Assembly: GCA_015660855.1 (NCBI GenBank)
Contig: JACSDG010000066.1
Coordinates: 1 to 36,093 of the forward strand
DNA from: Magnetococcales bacterium
GTDB taxonomy: Bacteria > Pseudomonadota > Magnetococcia > Magnetococcales > UBA8363
DNA: 36,093 nt
Direction of reading: 5' to 3'
Every line of letters begins with the position of its first letter. The first letter of the stretch is position 1. A program made the translations under genes and the position numbers. The notes under the pieces are model-generated. The model ran no database searches. It worked only from the letters and a program-made list of their open reading frames with translations, and was not told the DNA's origin. Of the stretch, positions 34,121 through 36,093 are shown piece after piece.

Positions 34121-35350
34121 CTACAGATTCAGTTCCGTGCGTGAAACCAAGACCGGTTGTTTGGCCTCGGGGGGCAACTCGGCATCAAACTGCTTGACAA
34201 TGGGGGGCAACAGCAAACTGTAGCTCAACTCTGCCCTGACTTTGGCAACTCCCTCCACGGGGATGTCATAATCCAACTGCCGTTCCTCGCCCGGTTTCAA
34301 ACGGCTGTCCTCTTTGATCTTCTTGGCATTTGGAGGGGCTGTGGGCTGGTCATTCTCATCCACCAGCTTAAGCATCAGCACCGCCTTGGAATCCTGTTCC
34401 ATGGGGTTGGTATCAAAATTTTTCCAAATCACCTCCCCCTTGGCATCCAGCGCAGACACACGCAACACCACAACCCGGAACGGGGCACCTGTGGGATAAT
34501 TGTGGGGCAGAAGATTTTTAAGCTTCACACTGACCTTCCCCCCCGTTGTGGACTTCTCCCCCGTTAAACTCACCAAAATTCCCCGTTTCAACATGGCCGG
34601 ATTGTGCCCGCCAGCCATGGAGTGATCGGTAAAACCATTGACGGTAGGCATGTGACAGGACTGGCACGTCACAGTGTTGCCACTCTGTACCAACTCCGGA
34701 CCGGTGGAACATACCGGTACCCCGTTGGGGTTATTGTTCTTTTCGTGACAACCAAGACATACATCCGACGTTTTGAAAAGTTTGGCATTGCCCTGGTGCG
34801 GAAATGAATTGATCGCTGTTTCACCAGCGGCCGATCCAGGCGAATGAACCATTTTCTTGCCGGAAAAGGCACCGTTGGGACCTTGAAGATGGGTCTCGGA
34901 AAAGGTATAGGCATCCGTCCCCATGTTCATCTTTTCCCCTTCCTTACCTTGGACCCCGTTAAAACTCACCATGGTATGACAACTGACGCACGAAACCCCA
35001 TCCCCATAGGACTCCATGGCATCCAGTTTGGTTTTCCCATCCCTGGCCGCATTCGGCGCGTGACACTTCAAACAGGCCGGATAGCCCCCGGTAACCTTGT
35101 GTTTAACATCCTCCAGGGTGGGATCACCCACCTGGGCGTTGTAGAGCACTTTGTGAATGGGATCCTTGAGTGCCGAACTTTGCGCGTGCATGGATCCAGC
35201 CCACTGCTGATACAAATCCTTGTGGCATTCGCCACACGCGCTCGCAGGAATAAGATGCAAGGGCGGTTTTTTAATCTCCGCCGATGCGCTGACCGCCCAT
35301 CCCACAAAAAGACTGAACAGCAAAAACATTCGCAGAAAATATGATGTCAT
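34121..35350 (-). CDS. Pentaheme c-type cytochrome (cytochrome c554-like), periplasmic
   Basis: From ATG 35350 the protein has 409 residues, with a signal peptide cut after SASA (residue about 24). Five CxxCH heme sites start at residues 39 (CGECH), 93 (CLKCH), 121 (CVSCH), 198 (CLGCH) and 229 (CQSCH). The spacing, with HSP and HSM histidines between, resembles the cytochrome c554/multiheme family. Residues about 255-409 have no heme and look beta-rich (LPHNYPTGAPFRVVVLRVSA), a C-terminal domain seen in some of these proteins. It should carry electrons in the periplasm; the redox partner is unknown. The frame extends to 35491, but an AAAGGA site and the signal peptide favour 35350. It stands alone on its strand. 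Confidence 0.9.
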   Translation of the reverse strand: MTSYFLRMFLLFSLFVGWAVSASAEIKKPPLHLIPASACGECHKDLYQQWAGSMHAQSSALKDPIHKVLYNAQVGDPTLEDVKHKVTGGYPACLKCHAPNAARDGKTKLDAMESYGDGVSCVSCHTMVSFNGVQGKEGEKMNMGTDAYTFSETHLQGPNGAFSGKKMVHSPGSAAGETAINSFPHQGNAKLFKTSDVCLGCHEKNNNPNGVPVCSTGPELVQSGNTVTCQSCHMPTVNGFTDHSMAGGHNPAMLKRGILVSLTGEKSTTGGKVSVKLKNLLPHNYPTGAPFRVVVLRVSALDAKGEVIWKNFDTNPMEQDSKAVLMLKLVDENDQPTAPPNAKKIKEDSRLKPGEERQLDYDIPVEGVAKVRAELSYSLLLPPIVKQFDAELPPEAKQPVLVSRTELNL

Positions 35351-35513
35351 GGTAAAAATCCTTTGCCCGTCCGGTTGCGTTTGAATGTCGCCTACGATCC
35401 ACCCCAAATCAGGGCTTAACCCAATGGCCTCCTTCCCCCCAAACACCTCCCGCCTCATAAACTGGCCAAACAACCGCAAAAAGTCTACCATACTTGCGGC
35501 AGTTCATGATAAA

Positions 35514-35624
35514 ATGCACCCTGCGGGTTCAATCTGTCATGTTCGCCTGATCGATCCCGTTTGGCAAGAAAAAATCCACGTCCAAGCCTTTGCAGCCGAT
35601 CCAGCCACGAGAGATGAAACATGA
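35514..35624 (+). CDS. Possible very small gene (36 residues) upstream of and overlapping the next
   Basis: An ATG at 35514 opens a 36-codon frame reading MHPAGSICHVRLIDPVWQEK and ending in TRDET; its TGA overlaps the next ATG by four bases, a pattern typical of coupled genes. The peptide looks protein-like, but there is no clear ribosome site and the frame is also open further upstream. No family is recognised. It may equally be leader sequence for the next gene. Confidence 0.3.
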   Translation: MHPAGSICHVRLIDPVWQEKIHVQAFAADPATRDET

Positions 35625-35827
35625 CCTGCGGAATTGATGATATTCTCGGTAAATCAAGCAAATCGATCAACGATGCCATCCAAAAACTTATCCAGGAACT
35701 GGACGCCGACTTCGACTTAAATCTAGCGCATGAAACCATCATGACCTCGCCCCAGGTGCGGCAATTGCAAGGAGAACTGGGAACATTCGCCGTCTGGTTG
35801 GTCCATGGCCGCCAGAAAAAAGAGTAA
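35621..35827 (+). CDS. Small hypothetical protein (68 residues)
   Basis: The ATG at 35621 follows GAGAGATG at a suitable distance and overlaps an upstream stop (ATGA). The 68-residue protein is acidic, starts MTCGIDDILGKSSKSI, is mostly predicted helix with DADFDLNLAHETIM in the middle, and ends with a basic GRQKKE. I do not recognise a family, and there is no membrane or signal segment. It is divergent from the cytochrome gene; the only other feature nearby is the composite repeat downstream. Confidence 0.5.
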   Translation: MTCGIDDILGKSSKSINDAIQKLIQELDADFDLNLAHETIMTSPQVRQLQGELGTFAVWLVHGRQKKE

Positions 35828-35908
35828 ATCAGCACCGCCCCAACCTGCTCGGTCTCGCCGCCTGGAAAGCAAGGGGGGGATGCCCTATATGCGCTAACAT
35901 AGACCTTT

Positions 35909-36093
35909 GAACATGATGCCCTTCGGGCAAAGAAACAAAATCAAAACCCTGGGGCTGCGCCCCTAGACCCCCCTTGGGGGGCAGTAAAATCAAAATCAAA
36001 ATCAAAGTCAAAATCAAAAGAAAAACCTTGTGGGCTGCTGCCTCCAAACCTCCGCCGGGGGGGATGATCCCCCCCGGACCCCCGCAAAAATTT
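35909..36093 (-). repeat. Composite GC-rich hairpin repeat, near-complete copy cut by the window end
   Basis: All main boxes are present in the same order as at 31262: ATGATGCCCTTCGGGC, CTGGGGCTGCGCCCCTAG, CCCCCCTTGGGGGG, three AAAATC-type linkers, CCTTGTGGGCTGCTGCCTCC (a variant of the CCTTGGAGG box), the GGGGGGGATGATCCCCCC palindrome and GGACCCCCGCAAAAATTT. The outer GGTTACC box would lie beyond the window. It follows the small gene at 35621. Confidence 0.93.

Noticed and set aside
1-36093. Insertion sequence or integrase that could mobilise the cassette and repeats
   Set aside because: No DDE, tyrosine, serine or HUH recombinase motif was recognised in any reading frame of the window.

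Overview
The window looks like a chromosome segment of a Gram-negative bacterium, most likely a pseudomonadote. It has Gram-negative envelope proteins (a secretin-type domain, a lipoprotein, a periplasmic multiheme cytochrome c), c-di-GMP signalling, de novo cobamide and molybdenum-cofactor genes, and many interspersed GC-rich palindromic repeats. Repeats of this kind, together with TPR-glycosyltransferases and many radical SAM genes, remind me of Magnetococcales-like genomes. That placement is an impression from memory, and no marker gene here proves it.

Layout. 1-2808 (+): tail of an unknown gene, a cNMP-binding/GGDEF protein, an EamA-type transporter and a DUF4344 metallopeptidase. 2835-5077: a degenerate composite repeat, a tandem block of three short TGTCCCC-containing repeat types, and an AT-rich two-gene cassette of unknown function flanked by copies of one repeat type. 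5093-6216 (-): a frameshifted lipoprotein gene. 6217-6792: a tRNA 3'-end remnant next to a long hairpin of the same repeat family. 6793-12383 (-): a likely operon of MASE1 hybrid histidine kinase, REC-GGDEF regulator, cyclase-family hydrolase, DUF4160 and DUF2442. 12531-14360 (+): a secretin-N/STN-like protein and CobT. 14445-16402 (+): an AAA ATPase overlapping a TOPRIM/DUF4435-like protein, a probable PARIS/OLD-type defence pair. 16515-22656 (+): TPR-glycosyltransferase, DegT-family aminotransferase, MobA and a large membrane protein. 23094-34004 (-): four radical SAM proteins (two SPASM-like, two with B12-binding-type N-termini), three methyltransferases and a frameshifted flippase-like membrane protein. 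34121-35350 (-): a pentaheme cytochrome c. 35514-35827 (+): one or two small genes, then a full composite repeat running off the end.

How it fits together. The 7.2-12.4 kb operon and the first gene are signal transduction converging on c-di-GMP. The 16.5-34 kb half looks like a glycan or lipid modification island: glycosyltransferase, sugar aminotransferase, multi-pass membrane protein, flippase, methyltransferases and radical SAM enzymes, in which B12-type radical SAM proteins would use the cobamide that CobT helps make. The most system-like unknowns are the repeat-flanked cassette at 3252-4978, the ATPase/TOPRIM pair, and the radical SAM/methyltransferase cluster.

A composite repeat built from several GC-rich hairpins joined by AAAATC-type linkers recurs about ten times, almost always at gene 3' ends. 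In two cases it has become part of a reading frame. No transposase, integrase, rRNA, intact tRNA or CRISPR array was seen.
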